A stretch of 64,000 bases of DNA from Streptomyces malaysiensis subsp. samsunensis (GTDB taxonomy: Bacteria > Actinomycetota > Actinomycetes > Streptomycetales > Streptomycetaceae), in contig NZ_JANIIC010000010.1 of the NCBI RefSeq assembly GCF_024519315.1, forward strand, positions 62,001 through 126,000. Direction: 5' to 3'. Made by a program: the position numbers and the translations under genes. The first letter of the stretch is position 1. Every line of letters begins with the position of its first letter. The notes beneath the pieces are model-generated. The model was not told the DNA's origin. It did no database searches and was given only the letters and a program-made list of their open reading frames with translations. Of this stretch, positions 42,845-50,942 are shown one piece after another.

Positions 42845-42883
42845 CACTCATCCCCCGTCCGCATGGCGGACGGGGGATGAGTG
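42845..42883. terminator. 18-bp stem, 3-nt loop terminator of second bkd operon
   Basis: Perfect 18-bp inverted repeat (42845-42862 and 42866-42883) with loop ATG. Very stable hairpin directly after the 14-bp array. Confidence 0.95.
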
Positions 42884-42900
42884 CGCATGCATCTTGTATC

Positions 42901-42917
42901 TATGATGTGCGCATCAT
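42901..42917 (+). promoter_or_regulatory. -10 element and overlapping palindrome at GntR gene start
   Basis: TATGAT at 42901-42906 is an excellent -10 hexamer 9 bases before ATG 42916, indicating a leaderless mRNA. It is overlapped by ATGATG-TGCG-CATCAT (42902-42917), whose right arm includes the start codon; likely autorepressor operator. No good -35 is visible. Confidence 0.55.
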
Positions 42918-43575
42918 GAGTCCCGCCGATACGGCCACCAAGCCGCCCCCTGCCGCCGAACGCGTCTACCACCACGTCAAACAAGCCGTCCTCGGCCGCC
43001 GCTACGAGGGCGGCACACTGCTGAGCGAGGGCGAACTCGCGGACGCCGTCGGGGTCTCCCGCACGCCCGTCCGGGAGGCCCTGCTGCGCCTGGAGGCCGA
43101 GGGGCTGCTGAAGCTCTATCCGAAGAAGGGCGCCCTGGTGCTGCCCGTCTCCTCCCAGGAGATCGCGGACGTGGTCGAGACCCGGCTGCTGGTGGAGCAG
43201 CACGCGGTCGCCAAGGTCGTCCCGGCCGGGGGGCGGCTGCTGGCCCGGCTCGAGGAGCTGCTGGAGGAGCAGCGGATGCACGCCGCGGCCGGGGACCTGG
43301 CCGCCTTCGCGGCCGCCGACCGCTGCTTCCACGCGGAGATCGTCCGGGCGGCCGGAAACGCCATCCTGGCCCAGCTCTACGACCAGCTGAGGGACCGCCA
43401 GCTGCGGATGGGCGTGGCCACCATGCACGCCGAGCCCGACCGCATCGCCAAGAACATCACCGAGCACACCGAGATCCTCCGGGCCCTGCGCGCCGGCGAC
43501 GCCGCCTTCGCGGCCGGGTTGGTGCAGCGCCACATCAGCTGGGTGAACAACCTCGCCCGGGGTGAGGTGCGATGA
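42916..43575 (+). CDS. GntR family (FadR subfamily) transcriptional regulator
   Basis: DNA-binding regulator of 219 residues. N-terminal winged helix: VYHHVKQAVLGRRYEGGTLL then ELADAVGVSRTPVREALLRL and GLLKLYPKKGALV; C-terminal all-helical FCD ligand domain (about 85-215) with the metal/ligand His residues in DRCFHAEIV and EHTEIL. It overlaps the following MFS gene (ATGA), so it probably controls uptake or efflux of its own effector, a small carboxylate by family precedent. Leaderless start inferred from TATGAT just upstream. Confidence 0.9.
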   Translation: MSPADTATKPPPAAERVYHHVKQAVLGRRYEGGTLLSEGELADAVGVSRTPVREALLRLEAEGLLKLYPKKGALVLPVSSQEIADVVETRLLVEQHAVAKVVPAGGRLLARLEELLEEQRMHAAAGDLAAFAAADRCFHAEIVRAAGNAILAQLYDQLRDRQLRMGVATMHAEPDRIAKNITEHTEILRALRAGDAAFAAGLVQRHISWVNNLARGEVR

Positions 43576-44867
43576 CCTCGGCCCAGTTGCCCGGGGATCC
43601 GCCCGGCGGCCGTCGTGCCGTCGCCGTATGGGGCCTGGGCGTCGCCGTCTACTTCGTCGCCATCACCTATCGCACCAGCCTCGGCGTCGCCGGTATCGAC
43701 GCCGCCGAGCGCTTCCACATCAACTCCTCGGCGCTGTCCACCTTCTCCATCCTCCAGGTGCTGGTCTACGCCGGGATGCAGATACCGGTCGGGCTCATGG
43801 TCGACCGTCTCGGCACCCGTAAGGTGCTCATGCTCGGCGTACTGCTCTTCACCCTGGGGCAGTTCGGCTTCGCGCTCTCCCACTCCTACGGCATGGCCCT
43901 GGCCTCCCGGGCGCTGCTCGGCTGCGGTGACGCGATGACCTTCATCAGCGTGCTGCGGCTCGGCTCGCGCTGGTTCCCGGCCCGCCGGGGGCCGCTCATC
44001 GCCCAGGTCGCCGCGCTCTTCGGCATGGCGGGCAACCTGATCTCCACGCTGGTGATCGCCCGCGCGCTGCACGGCGCCGGCTGGACCACGACCTTCGCGG
44101 GCAGCGCGCTCGGCGGCGTGGTCGTCTTCGTCCTGGTGCTGCTCTTCCTCAAGGACCACCCGAAGGGCTTCGAGCCCGCGCCCGTCACCCATATGGGCGC
44201 CGACTACGTCCGCCGGCAGATCGCGGTCGCCTGGCGCGAGCCCGGCACCCGGCTCGGCATGTGGGTGCACTTCACCACCCAGTTCCCGGCGATGGTCTTC
44301 CTGCTGCTGTGGGGGATGCCGTTCCTGGTCGAGGCGGAGGGGCTGTCCCGGGCGACCGCGGGTCAGCTGCTGACCCTCGTGGTGCTGTCCAACATGGCGG
44401 TCGGTCTGGTCTACGGGCAGGTCATCGCCCGGCACCACGCCGCCCGCGGCCCGCTGGCCCTCGGTACGGTCGGCGCCACCGCGCTGCTGTGGGGCACCGT
44501 GCTGCTCTGGCCGTCCGACCACGCGCCGATGTGGCTGCTGGTGAGCCTGTGCGTGGTGCTCGGCGCCTGCGGGCCCGCGTCGATGATCGGCTTCGACTTC
44601 GCCCGGCCCGCCAACCCGCCCGAGCGGATGGGCACCGCCTCCGGGATCGTCAACATGGGCGGTTTCACGGCCTCGATGACCACACTGCTGGCCGTCGGCG
44701 TACTGCTGGACCTGACGGGTGAGAACTTCCGGATCGCGTTCGCCTCGGTGTTCGTGCTCCAGGCGCTCGGCGTCGTCCAGATCCTGCGGCTGCGCGGACG
44801 GGCGCACCGCCGCGAGCGCGAGCGCGTGGTGGCGAGCCGCGTCGAGGCGGTGCACGTACCTGCGTGA
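43572..44867 (+). CDS. Major facilitator superfamily transporter
   Basis: Twelve-helix membrane transporter of 431 residues. Signature loop 2-3 motif GLMVDRLGTRKVLMLG near residue 77, GCGDAMTFISVLRLG in the fourth helix region, and SRWFPARRGPLIAQ after it. Nitrate-sugar-phosphate type family members look similar; substrate unknown. Overlap with the GntR gene indicates coupling. The stop codon is the first of a set of hairpin-forming repeats shared with the convergent gene. Confidence 0.9.
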   Translation: MTSAQLPGDPPGGRRAVAVWGLGVAVYFVAITYRTSLGVAGIDAAERFHINSSALSTFSILQVLVYAGMQIPVGLMVDRLGTRKVLMLGVLLFTLGQFGFALSHSYGMALASRALLGCGDAMTFISVLRLGSRWFPARRGPLIAQVAALFGMAGNLISTLVIARALHGAGWTTTFAGSALGGVVVFVLVLLFLKDHPKGFEPAPVTHMGADYVRRQIAVAWREPGTRLGMWVHFTTQFPAMVFLLLWGMPFLVEAEGLSRATAGQLLTLVVLSNMAVGLVYGQVIARHHAARGPLALGTVGATALLWGTVLLWPSDHAPMWLLVSLCVVLGACGPASMIGFDFARPANPPERMGTASGIVNMGGFTASMTTLLAVGVLLDLTGENFRIAFASVFVLQALGVVQILRLRGRAHRRERERVVASRVEAVHVPA

Positions 44868-44931
44868 CCCCCGGGGGCGTCACGGCGTGACCCTCCAGGG
44901 CCGTTACGCCGTGGCCCCCGAGGGGCTTACG
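44862..44931. repeat. Three 23-24 bp palindromic units across two convergent stops
   Basis: Units at 44862-44884, 44885-44908 and 44909-44931, each of the form GCGTGACCCCCGGGGGCGTCACG, and each itself an inverted repeat. They contain the MFS stop (TGA) at the left end and the convergent gene's stop (TAA, minus strand) at the right end. Probable bidirectional terminator array. Confidence 0.85.
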
Positions 44932-45751
44932 GCGTGATCGCGAAATGTCCGAGAATCGCCTCGGCCAGCTGCTGGTCGCCCTCGATCTTCAGCCGCCCCG
45001 AGACCGCCTCGGGCCGCACCCGCCCACAGGCCAGCCGGACGTAGGTCTCCCAGTCCAGGGTGACGGTGACCGTCGGCCCGAGCGAGACGCTGCCGTCGAT
45101 GGTGCCTCTGCCGTCGGGGCCGACCCGGACCGTCCGCATGAACTCCATCGGGCCGTGCACATCGAAGACGACGGCCGACTGGGGCGCCGCGCCCGCGTCC
45201 TTGGCGACCACCTTCGGCAGCGCGGACAGCAGCAGGTCACGGGTGATCGAGGCGCCCGGCGAGTCCAGGTTGCCGGGCCTGTTGAGGGCCCGGCGCAGAT
45301 CCTGCTCATGCACCCAGGCGTCGAAGGCCCGCCGCGTCAGGGCCTCCCCCAGCGTCACCTCGGTGCCACCGGGCCATCGCACCATGGTCTCCGGGGAGCG
45401 CTTCTCGTTCCGCAGCTGACGGCCCCGCCGGATGATGGTGTACTCCAGCTCGGAGGTCATCTCGGGCGCGGTGTGGCAGCGCCGGACATCGACCTGGACC
45501 TCCATGTAACGCGACAGCTCGTTGGTGACGTGGTAGAGGTCGCGCGGCAGGCTGTGGATGGGGCGGGGATCGCCGAGCATCTCGCATTCAAGTCCGATTA
45601 CATGAGAAACGACGTCCCGCACCGACCATCCCGGGCACTCGGTGGGGCGGTTCCACTCGCTCTCCGCTAGCGGGTTGACCAACTCCGTTATCGCGTCGAT
45701 GGAGTGGGTCCAGGCGTCGATGGAGGTCTGAAGGCTGGGATGGACGGTCAC
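44927..45751 (-). CDS. Maleylpyruvate isomerase / mycothiol-dependent DinB-like family protein
   Basis: Protein of 274 residues with an N-terminal four-helix DinB-like mycothiol-binding domain: the first helix, then ECPGWSVRDVVSHVIGLE holding a metal-type His, and RAFDAWVHEQDLRRAL with another His; C-terminal SCP2-like domain from about residue 180. Members use mycothiol, the actinobacterial thiol, for isomerisation or conjugation; many are uncharacterised. ATG 45751 gives a complete first helix. Substrate unknown. Confidence 0.82.
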   Translation of the reverse strand: MTVHPSLQTSIDAWTHSIDAITELVNPLAESEWNRPTECPGWSVRDVVSHVIGLECEMLGDPRPIHSLPRDLYHVTNELSRYMEVQVDVRRCHTAPEMTSELEYTIIRRGRQLRNEKRSPETMVRWPGGTEVTLGEALTRRAFDAWVHEQDLRRALNRPGNLDSPGASITRDLLLSALPKVVAKDAGAAPQSAVVFDVHGPMEFMRTVRVGPDGRGTIDGSVSLGPTVTVTLDWETYVRLACGRVRPEAVSGRLKIEGDQQLAEAILGHFAITP

Positions 45752-45995
45752 GGGACCCCTCGGGCGGTTGGTGCGCGGGCTGGGTGCTGGTGTGTGCGTT
45801 CAAGTTACGCTGCCCACGAGCGCACGGGCAGTGCTTTCGGGTCTGATCGTAGGCCCGGTTCGGCGGCTGACAGCCTGCCCGCGATGGTAGTGTGCGCCCG
45901 CCTCGCCCTTATCTCCGGACAGACTCGTGCACAACGGGCGAATGCCCTCGGGGGGTGGGGGAATGGCGCGACCGGGACTGCTGTTTCATGGTGAT

Positions 45996-47822
45996 ATGGC
46001 TTCACGTGCACGCGTCCGCGCCCCCGAGCTGATCGGCCGGGGCGGCTGGCTCAATACCGGCGGTAACGACCTCACCCTCGCCGATCTGCGAGGCCGCATC
46101 GTCATTCTCGACTTCTGGACGTTCTGCTGTGTGAACTGCCTGCATGTCCTGGACGAGCTGCGCGAGCTGGAGGAGAAGCACCGCGACACCGTGGTGATCG
46201 TCGGGGTGCACTCGCCGAAGTTCGTCCACGAGGCCGAGCATCAGGCGGTCGTGGACGCCGTCGAGCGCTACGAGGTGCACCACCCGGTCCTCGACGACCC
46301 CGAGCTGGCCACCTGGAAGCAGTACGCGGTACGGGCCTGGCCCACCCTCGTGGTCATCGACCCCGAGGGCTATGTGGTCGCCCAGCACGCGGGCGAGGGC
46401 CACGCCCACGCCCTGGAGACCCTCGTGGCGCAGCTGGAGGCCGACCACGCCGCCAAGGGCACCCTGCGGCGCGGCGACGCCCCGTATGTGCCGCCGGAGC
46501 CGGTCCCCACCGAGCTGCGCTTCCCCGGTAAGGCGCTGCGGCTGCCCGGCGGCACCTTCCTCGTCTCCGACACCACCCGACATCAGCTGGTGGAGCTCGC
46601 GGCGGACGGCGAGAGCGTGGTGCGCCGGATCGGCGCGGGCGAGCGCGGCCTCGACGACGGCCCGAGCGGGCGGGCCCGCTTCAGCGAGCCCCAGGGACTC
46701 GCCCCGCTCCCCGACGGCACCGTGGCCGTCGCCGACACCGTGAACCACGCGCTGCGCCGCTTCGACCCCGCCACCGGCGAGGTCACCACGCTCGCCGGGA
46801 CCGGCCGCCAGTGGTGGCAGGGGTCGCGCACCGAGGGGCCCGCCCGCGAGGTCGACCTGTCCTCCCCCTGGGACCTGGCCTGGTTCGCCGACCGGCTGTG
46901 GATCGCCATGGCGGGCGTCCACCAGCTGTGGACCTACGACCCGGAGGCCGGGACCGTACGGGCCGCCGCCGGGACCACCAACGAGGGCCTGGTCGACGGC
47001 CCCGCCGAGCAGGCGTGGTTCGCCCAGCCCTCCGGGCTCGCCGCGGCCGGCGACCGGCTGTGGGTCGCGGACTCCGAGACCTCCGCGGTGCGCTATGTGG
47101 AGCGCGACCCTCAGGGGGCTGCCGACGGCTTCGTGGTCCGTACCGCCGTCGGCACCGGGCTCTTCGACTTCGGCCACCGGGACGGCCCAGCCGATCAGGC
47201 GCTGCTCCAGCACCCGTTGGGCGTCACCGCGCTGCCGGACGGCTCGGTGGCCATCTCGGACACCTACAACCACGCGCTGCGCCGCTACGACCCGGCCACC
47301 GGCGAGGTCTCCACGCTCGCCACCGATCTGCGCGAGCCCTCCGGCGCGGTCCTGGCCGACGGGGACATCGTCGTGGTGGAGTCCGCCCGGCACCGGCTGA
47401 CCCGGCTGCGGCTGCCGGAGGAGGCCGTAAGGGTCGAGTCGGTGGCCCACCGCACCCAGCGCGCCGCGACCGACATCGCCCCGGGGACGCTCCGGCTCGA
47501 CGTGGTCTTCCAGGCGCCCGATGGCCAGAAGCTGGACACCCGCTACGGCCCCTCCACCCGGCTGCTGATCAGTTCCACCCCGCCCGAGCTGCTGGCCGGG
47601 GGCGACGGCGCGGGCACGGATCTGAGTCGTGAGCTCGTCCTTACGGCGGGCGTGACCGAGGGCGTGCTGCATGTCTCGGCCATGGCCGCCTCCTGTGACG
47701 ATGACCTTTCCAACGAGTACCCGGCCTGCCATGTGCACCAGCAGGACTGGGGCGTCCCGGTGCGCGTCACCGAGGGCGGCGCGACCCGGCTGCCGCTGGT
47801 GCTCGCCGGAATGGACGGCTGA
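45996..47822 (+). CDS. Thioredoxin-like and NHL-repeat protein
   Basis: Protein of 608 residues joining a thioredoxin/TlpA-like domain (about 1-150; GRIVILDFWTFCCVNCLHVL with a CVNC redox centre) to a six-bladed NHL beta-propeller (about 170-520; repeated DSxxHxL/ADTxNHALRRFDP blades) and a C-terminal beta domain. It resembles the vertebrate NHLRC2. No signal peptide is seen, so it is likely cytoplasmic. ATG 45996 matches the usual family start; ATG 45963 with a G-rich leader is a possible longer form. Confidence 0.88.
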   Translation: MASRARVRAPELIGRGGWLNTGGNDLTLADLRGRIVILDFWTFCCVNCLHVLDELRELEEKHRDTVVIVGVHSPKFVHEAEHQAVVDAVERYEVHHPVLDDPELATWKQYAVRAWPTLVVIDPEGYVVAQHAGEGHAHALETLVAQLEADHAAKGTLRRGDAPYVPPEPVPTELRFPGKALRLPGGTFLVSDTTRHQLVELAADGESVVRRIGAGERGLDDGPSGRARFSEPQGLAPLPDGTVAVADTVNHALRRFDPATGEVTTLAGTGRQWWQGSRTEGPAREVDLSSPWDLAWFADRLWIAMAGVHQLWTYDPEAGTVRAAAGTTNEGLVDGPAEQAWFAQPSGLAAAGDRLWVADSETSAVRYVERDPQGAADGFVVRTAVGTGLFDFGHRDGPADQALLQHPLGVTALPDGSVAISDTYNHALRRYDPATGEVSTLATDLREPSGAVLADGDIVVVESARHRLTRLRLPEEAVRVESVAHRTQRAATDIAPGTLRLDVVFQAPDGQKLDTRYGPSTRLLISSTPPELLAGGDGAGTDLSRELVLTAGVTEGVLHVSAMAASCDDDLSNEYPACHVHQQDWGVPVRVTEGGATRLPLVLAGMDG

Positions 47823-47834
47823 GACGACCGGCGG

Positions 47835-48692
47835 TCAGTCGGGGCAGTTGGGCAGCGTGGAGTACTGCACCTGGTCCTGGCGGATGCGGATGCCCGGCAC
47901 CCACATCCGCTTGCCGCCCTTGGAGACGCGGAACCACATGCTGCTGTGCCCGCCCGCCTCGTCGGTCACCGTGACGCCGTTGGCGATGCGGCAGTCGGCG
48001 TGCAGCACGTCGTCGTGCCAGGCCCGGCCCACGATGTTCGACGGGCGGTAGGCCACGTACGGATCCTCGGCCAGGCCCAGGGAGCATTCGCGGACGCGTT
48101 TGTGCCGGCAGGACTGCTCGGCGTTGTAGACGGTGATCCGGGCGTCGCCCAGGGGCGAGGAGCCCGCCGCGCCGCCCGTGGACCCGTCGTCGCCGGAGGA
48201 CTGTAAGGCGATGACACCGGCCGTGGCCCCGGCGATGACGACGACCGTGCCCGCGGCCGCGAGCGCCAGCCGCGTCCGGCGCCGGGACGGCCGGTCCCGC
48301 GGGGGCTCCTCCCGGGGCGGCGGGGCGGCCGCCCCGGGCCGCTCCGGCACCGTCCCGCCGGGGGCTGCCGCGGCGGCCTCGGCCTCGGTGGCCCGGTGCA
48401 GCAGGGTCACCAGTTCGGGCAGCCGGTCCTCGGCGGTGAAGGAGAGCTTGCCCCACTGGATCAGGAGCCGCTCGTCGGGGAGGCTCTGGCCGCGCAGATA
48501 GCGGGAGAGGGAGGAGCGGCTCGCCGGCAGCCGCCCCTCCAGTTCCTTCAGACTGAGTCCCAGTTCGCCGTGCATCCGGCGCAGTGCGGTGACGAATTCC
48601 CGTACCGGGCCGGAGAGTTCCTCGGGAAGCGGGGCGAGTGGCTTTCGTCGTGGGTTCTCTGGGCGATTCGGTAGCGCTGGCACATACACCAT
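47835..48692 (-). CDS. Membrane protein with N-terminal XRE-type helix-turn-helix
   Basis: A 285-residue protein. An XRE-like HTH lies at about 33-75 (LSLKELEGRLPASRSSLSRY); a Pro/Arg linker and one TM segment (141-163) lead to an extracytoplasmic domain of ~115 residues with four Cys. This cytoplasmic-HTH plus outside-domain plan is frequent in Streptomyces and suggests a membrane-tethered regulator or a protein whose HTH has another role. It converges with the NHL gene across 12 bp. Function unknown. Confidence 0.82.
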   Translation of the reverse strand: MVYVPALPNRPENPRRKPLAPLPEELSGPVREFVTALRRMHGELGLSLKELEGRLPASRSSLSRYLRGQSLPDERLLIQWGKLSFTAEDRLPELVTLLHRATEAEAAAAAPGGTVPERPGAAAPPPREEPPRDRPSRRRTRLALAAAGTVVVIAGATAGVIALQSSGDDGSTGGAAGSSPLGDARITVYNAEQSCRHKRVRECSLGLAEDPYVAYRPSNIVGRAWHDDVLHADCRIANGVTVTDEAGGHSSMWFRVSKGGKRMWVPGIRIRQDQVQYSTLPNCPD

Positions 48693-48717
48693 TGCAGCAC
48701 GAGGATCATGAACATGC

Positions 48718-48758
48718 CGAGCGGCACGTCCACACCCCCGAGGTGGACGTGCCGCTCG
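48718..48758. terminator. 16-bp stem terminator
   Basis: CGAGCGGCACGTCCAC / GTGGACGTGCCGCTCG, perfect 16-bp stem with a 9-nt loop, downstream of the lipoprotein gene at 48784. Confidence 0.92.
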
Positions 48759-48783
48759 TTACGGAACCGGGTCGCCGGACGCG

Positions 48784-49770
48784 TCAGTCCGTGAACTTCA
48801 GCGGCCGGTAGGGCTTGTACTCGCTGCCCGGCTCCAGTCCATAGCGGCGGGTCGTGTGATCCGTCCCGAAGTCGCCGCGCTGCTCGTAGGAGGTGTACGA
48901 GGTGTGGCCGGCGTCGTTCCACTTCTCGAACATCACGACATGCCGGGTGTTGTTGTCACCGGAGGCGTCGATCAGCAGATCCCCGGGCCGCAGGTCGCCC
49001 AGGGCGATCGGCTTGGTGATGCTGGAACTGGTGAGGCCCATGGTGTTGGTGCCGGGTGCCCGCAGGCCCAGCGCCATGGAGACGTAGCCCGAGCAGTCCT
49101 GGCGGTAGCCGTCCTTCCAGACCTTGGCCTGGCTATAGGGCACCCGGCCGCCGTTGTCGGCGGTCAGCCAGGTGGCGGCCCGCTGGAGCGCCTCGGCGCG
49201 GGTGCCGCCGGTCTGCGGCGGCTTCGGCGGCTCACCGCCGCCGTTCTGCACCGGGACCCCGGGCAGGGAGTCCTCCGGGATGTCCACCGCGACCACGGTC
49301 ACGAAGCCGCCCACCGGCCCGGTGATATGGGCCATGTAGGTCGAGCAGGCGCCGTCCTCGCAGACCTTGTTGCCGGTGTTGACCTGGTAGTCGGCGGTGA
49401 TGCGGTCCTGGCCCGGGGCGGTCTTGTTGAGCATGCCGACGGACGGGGAGTTGGTGTCGGCGCTCTGGTGGACCACCCAGCGCGTGCCCCAGGTGGGGAA
49501 GTCGGCGGTGGCCGCGGCCTTGGTGCCGAACTCCCCCGTGGTGGTCTTCAGCTCGAGCGCGGAGTCCCCGGCCCTGGCCTTGGTGTCGCGGCTCGTCACG
49601 CTCTTCTCGGCGACCTTCCCGCCCTTCCCCGCCTTGGCGTCGTGGCCCGCCGTGTCGTCCCCGCCGGAGCAGCCCACGAGCCCGGTGGCGCCGATGCCCG
49701 CCGCGGCGACCGCGGGGAGCACCTTGCGCAGGAGGGTCCGGCGTCGGCTCGCGCTGATGGAGTGCGTCAT
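48784..49770 (-). CDS. Lipoprotein with NlpC/P60-like (CHAP-like) cysteine peptidase domain
   Basis: Exported lipoprotein of 328 residues: Arg-rich n-region, hydrophobic stretch and lipobox LVGC (Cys34). A low-complexity segment follows, then a C-terminal papain-like fold with Cys226 in QDCSGYVSMAL and His277 in NTRHVVMFEKW, the expected Cys-His pair, and GDLRPGDLLI between them. It may cleave peptidoglycan cross-links or act on surface proteins. ATG 49770 is chosen for AGGGGGA upstream. Confidence 0.82.
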   Translation of the reverse strand: MTHSISASRRRTLLRKVLPAVAAAGIGATGLVGCSGGDDTAGHDAKAGKGGKVAEKSVTSRDTKARAGDSALELKTTTGEFGTKAAATADFPTWGTRWVVHQSADTNSPSVGMLNKTAPGQDRITADYQVNTGNKVCEDGACSTYMAHITGPVGGFVTVVAVDIPEDSLPGVPVQNGGGEPPKPPQTGGTRAEALQRAATWLTADNGGRVPYSQAKVWKDGYRQDCSGYVSMALGLRAPGTNTMGLTSSSITKPIALGDLRPGDLLIDASGDNNTRHVVMFEKWNDAGHTSYTSYEQRGDFGTDHTTRRYGLEPGSEYKPYRPLKFTD

Positions 49771-50111
49771 GTCTGTCCCCCTTGTGAGGGCGTCGACGGG
49801 CGTCGGCGCCGCTCGGTCGAGGCCGCGGCGTCCGTCCGCCGCGGCGACGGACACCACTGTGGGCCGCGGCGCCGGGGATTTCGGGCGCCGAGCCGTCCTC
49901 TGGGACGTCCCATCCGGGCACACCCCTGACGACCTGCCAAGACGCCTACGGAATGGGCCAGGAGCGGGACGGGAACGGCCGTGCCGTGGGACATGACGAG
50001 ACGGCCCCCGCCGGGGCGGGGGCCGTCCGGGGCAGGTAACCGGGGGGAGTCGGCTACCTGTCCGGCTGAGGGGCTCGGGGTCGAGCGGTCACCGGAGCGG
50101 AGGGTGAGGGG
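49771..50111. other. Spacer between two lipoprotein genes
   Basis: 341 bases, no gene. It contains the promoter of the NlpC lipoprotein, a hairpin at 50001-50026, and an imperfect ~22-bp direct repeat (about 50082-50125) that overlaps the stop codon of the DUF4232 gene. Confidence 0.5.
50001..50026. terminator. 11-bp stem terminator
   Basis: ACGGCCCCCGC / GCGGGGGCCGT with a 4-nt loop, downstream of the DUF4232 lipoprotein gene. Confidence 0.85.
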
Positions 50112-50810
50112 TCACCAGAGCAGGGCGTCGGACGCGTCGCTCTGCCAGTAGCCGACCTCCGCCCCGTCGCCGATCTCCACCGAGTCGCCGGGGAGGTCCA
50201 CGGCGCGGCGGCTGTCCTCGCCGGGGAGGGAGACGGTCAGCCCGGTGGCCTTGTGGGTGTCGGCTGCCGGGGCGTCCGCCGTGGAGGTGGTGAGGCCCGC
50301 GTAGCCGCTCTCGCCGGGCGCCAGCGTGACGACCGTCTGGGGCCGGGTGTCCGCGGCCTCCGGCACGGCCGACCGCGCGTCGTCGAACCGCGCCAGGGGG
50401 AAGCCGATGAGACGGCAGGTCACCCCGGACTGGTTGGTGATCTCCAGCAGCAGATGGTTGGCCGGCCGGGGGACGGAGGTGACGCCCACCGACATCGTGT
50501 CGAGACGGCAGGCGCCGGCGTTCTCCTCGGTGCCGCTCTCGGCCCGCAGACCGCCCTGGGCCCCGGCGTCGGCCCCGCCCGCCACCGTCCCCCGCGCGGC
50601 CTGCCGGGTGTCGTCGGGCTGCCCGCCGAGGTCGTCCTCGTGCACGGCGGGGAGGGCCACGCTGTCCGCCGCGCCGGCCGTCTTCACGCCCGACGCGTCG
50701 GCGGTGCCGCACGCCGCGAGGGTGATGCCCGCGGCGACGACCGTCAATCCGGCCGCCACCGAGCGCAGCGTGCCGGCGCGGTGGGCGAGGCGAGCGGTGG
50801 TGAGCGGCAT
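50112..50810 (-). CDS. DUF4232 domain lipoprotein
   Basis: Exported lipoprotein of 232 residues with lipobox LAAC (Cys34). A disordered Gly/Ala/Asp region leads to a DUF4232 domain (about 95-232): CRLDTMSVGVTSVP, EITNQSGVTCRLIGFPLARF, TLAPGESGYAGL. Function unknown; the domain is common in streptomycete cell-surface proteins. Next to an AfsR/SARP regulator gene on the same strand, 132 bp apart. Confidence 0.85.
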   Translation of the reverse strand: MPLTTARLAHRAGTLRSVAAGLTVVAAGITLAACGTADASGVKTAGAADSVALPAVHEDDLGGQPDDTRQAARGTVAGGADAGAQGGLRAESGTEENAGACRLDTMSVGVTSVPRPANHLLLEITNQSGVTCRLIGFPLARFDDARSAVPEAADTRPQTVVTLAPGESGYAGLTTSTADAPAADTHKATGLTVSLPGEDSRRAVDLPGDSVEIGDGAEVGYWQSDASDALLW

Positions 50811-50942
50811 GGCGGGTCTCCCCTCAGCGGGTGTTCTGGCGTCTTCCGGTACGGCTCAAGCCTGTCCGGACCCGCTGCCGTTCGGCTGGTGCACGGCTGC
50901 CGCCCGCTAACGCCCCGCTAACGCCCCGCTGTTCACCCCTGC

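Noticed and set aside
46002..47738. 578-codon open frame on the minus strand
   Set aside because: Antisense to the thioredoxin/NHL gene; no domain, Gly/Val/Gln-rich shadow.
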